Source of the DNA: Pseudomonadota bacterium
Lineage (GTDB): Bacteria; Pseudomonadota; Gammaproteobacteria; Steroidobacterales; Steroidobacteraceae
Assembly (NCBI GenBank): GCA_021816775.1
Contig: JAKAXA010000005.1
Coordinates: forward strand, 1 to 64,000
Direction: 5' to 3'
Length of the DNA stretch: 64,000 nt
Shown: positions 63,667-64,000 of the stretch, piece after piece
How the letters are laid out: the number at the start of each line of letters is the position of its first letter
Numbering within the stretch: the first letter of the stretch is position 1
Translations under genes and position numbers: made by a program
The notes under the pieces: generated by a model
Databases searched by the model: none
Seen by the model: the letters and a program-made list of their open reading frames with translations, nothing else
What the model was told of the DNA's origin: nothing

Positions 63667-64000
63667 GATCCAGCCTCCAATTAATGATGGTGTCAGCGTC
63701 GACACCGTATGTCTGGTTGAAACCGATCTGCGGCCGAGGCCGGGATTTTCAAGGCGCCGGCACGGGCTGCGCCGCGCCGCGGGGCCGCTGGACGGCGCTC
63801 ACGCGATTCCGGCCGATCCGCCGGGGTCCGACCTGCGGGGGATAGCTCTGTGCACAAGCTGTGCGAACGCGGGGGATACAATATCTTGGGGTTATGGGAT
63901 CGCGTTTGCCTCAGTCTTCCGCAAAATATTCGCAGGCCCGACACGGCGTGATTCGTCATAAGACATTGTTTTTATGGAATTTAATTTGCCGTTTTCCGAA
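63667..64000. other. Intergenic region at the right window edge
   Basis: Upstream of hsp20 no complete gene is seen. Plus-strand frames from ATG at 63895 (MGSRLPQSSAKYSQARHGVI...) and at 63974 (MEFNLPFSE) remain open to the window end. One of them may be the first codons of the next gene, which cannot be identified from so few residues. The sequence turns AT-rich after 63920, as in a promoter region. Confidence 0.3.
63726..63753 (-). promoter_or_regulatory. Candidate heat-shock (sigma-32-type) promoter of hsp20
   Basis: On the minus strand CTTGAAA (63747-63753) is followed after 13 bp by CCGCAGAT (63726-63733). The -35 is a perfect match to the sigma-32 consensus and the -10 is partial (CCCCATNT). 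A start near 63718 would leave about 50 nt of leader before the ATG at 63666. Confidence 0.4.

Overview
This GC-rich window looks like a chromosomal segment of a gammaproteobacterium. The evidence is an rpsU-yqeY-dnaG-rpoD macromolecular synthesis operon beside a divergent tsaD-folB-folK cluster, a Bat/MoxR operon, AmpG, a TrmB close to a MarC protein, and a kynureninase/kynurenine monooxygenase pair. The exact order is not settled by sequence reading alone; a Xanthomonadales/Nevskiales-like lineage is my guess.

Region 1 (1-15.4 kb) is accessory and eroded. It holds a 5'-truncated BNR/sortilin-type protein, an ORF6N fragment, a broken IS1634-like transposase, a DUF456 membrane protein and an SLC13-type transporter with an unexplained C-terminal tail. 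From about 6.7 to 15.4 kb lies a tandem set of three small islands stacked on the 3' end of tRNA-Gly(CCC). Each boundary carries a copy of the tRNA 3' end (6739, 7931, 10965, 15345), and a second repeat of about 60 bp lies beside the boundaries. No integrase is left. The cargo is an orphan VapC whose antitoxin was cut by an IS21-type istB fragment, a HEPN/nucleotidyltransferase toxin-antitoxin pair with a palindromic operator, an unknown secreted protein, an AAA/DUF4143 ATPase, a membrane-GAF protein and a MITE-like element.

Region 2 (15.6-36 kb) is mostly core. It has a LOG-family protein; a three-gene membrane protein/winged-helix regulator/cis-prenyltransferase operon with a palindromic site at its promoter; an EmrAB-KynU-Kmo operon; rhodanese, TrmB, MarC, Rieske and AmpG genes; pyrE; and the seven-gene MoxR-DUF58-DUF4381-BatA-BatB-BatC-BatD operon.

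Region 3 (36-50 kb) has a DUF3857/transglutaminase/TPR protein and a minus-strand operon of an ECF sigma factor, a putative anti-sigma factor, a bactofilin-like/RDD fusion protein, a periplasmic adaptor, an RND pump and probably a lipoprotein. Most of these genes are joined by 4-nt ATGA overlaps. After GFA, DUF962 and DUF1697 genes comes the most striking RNA feature: a tRNA-Ile(CAT) gene interrupted in the anticodon loop by a 278-nt group I intron that resembles the Azoarcus tRNA-Ile intron in position and guide sequence.

Region 4 (50-64 kb) is core information processing and folate metabolism: rpoD, dnaG (apparently with a non-AUG start), yqeY, rpsU, tsaD, folB, folK, a FolM-like reductase, a MidA-like methyltransferase, remnants of a second VapBC, a predicted aminopeptidase lipoprotein divergent from cca, an NDUFA9-like epimerase and an Hsp20.
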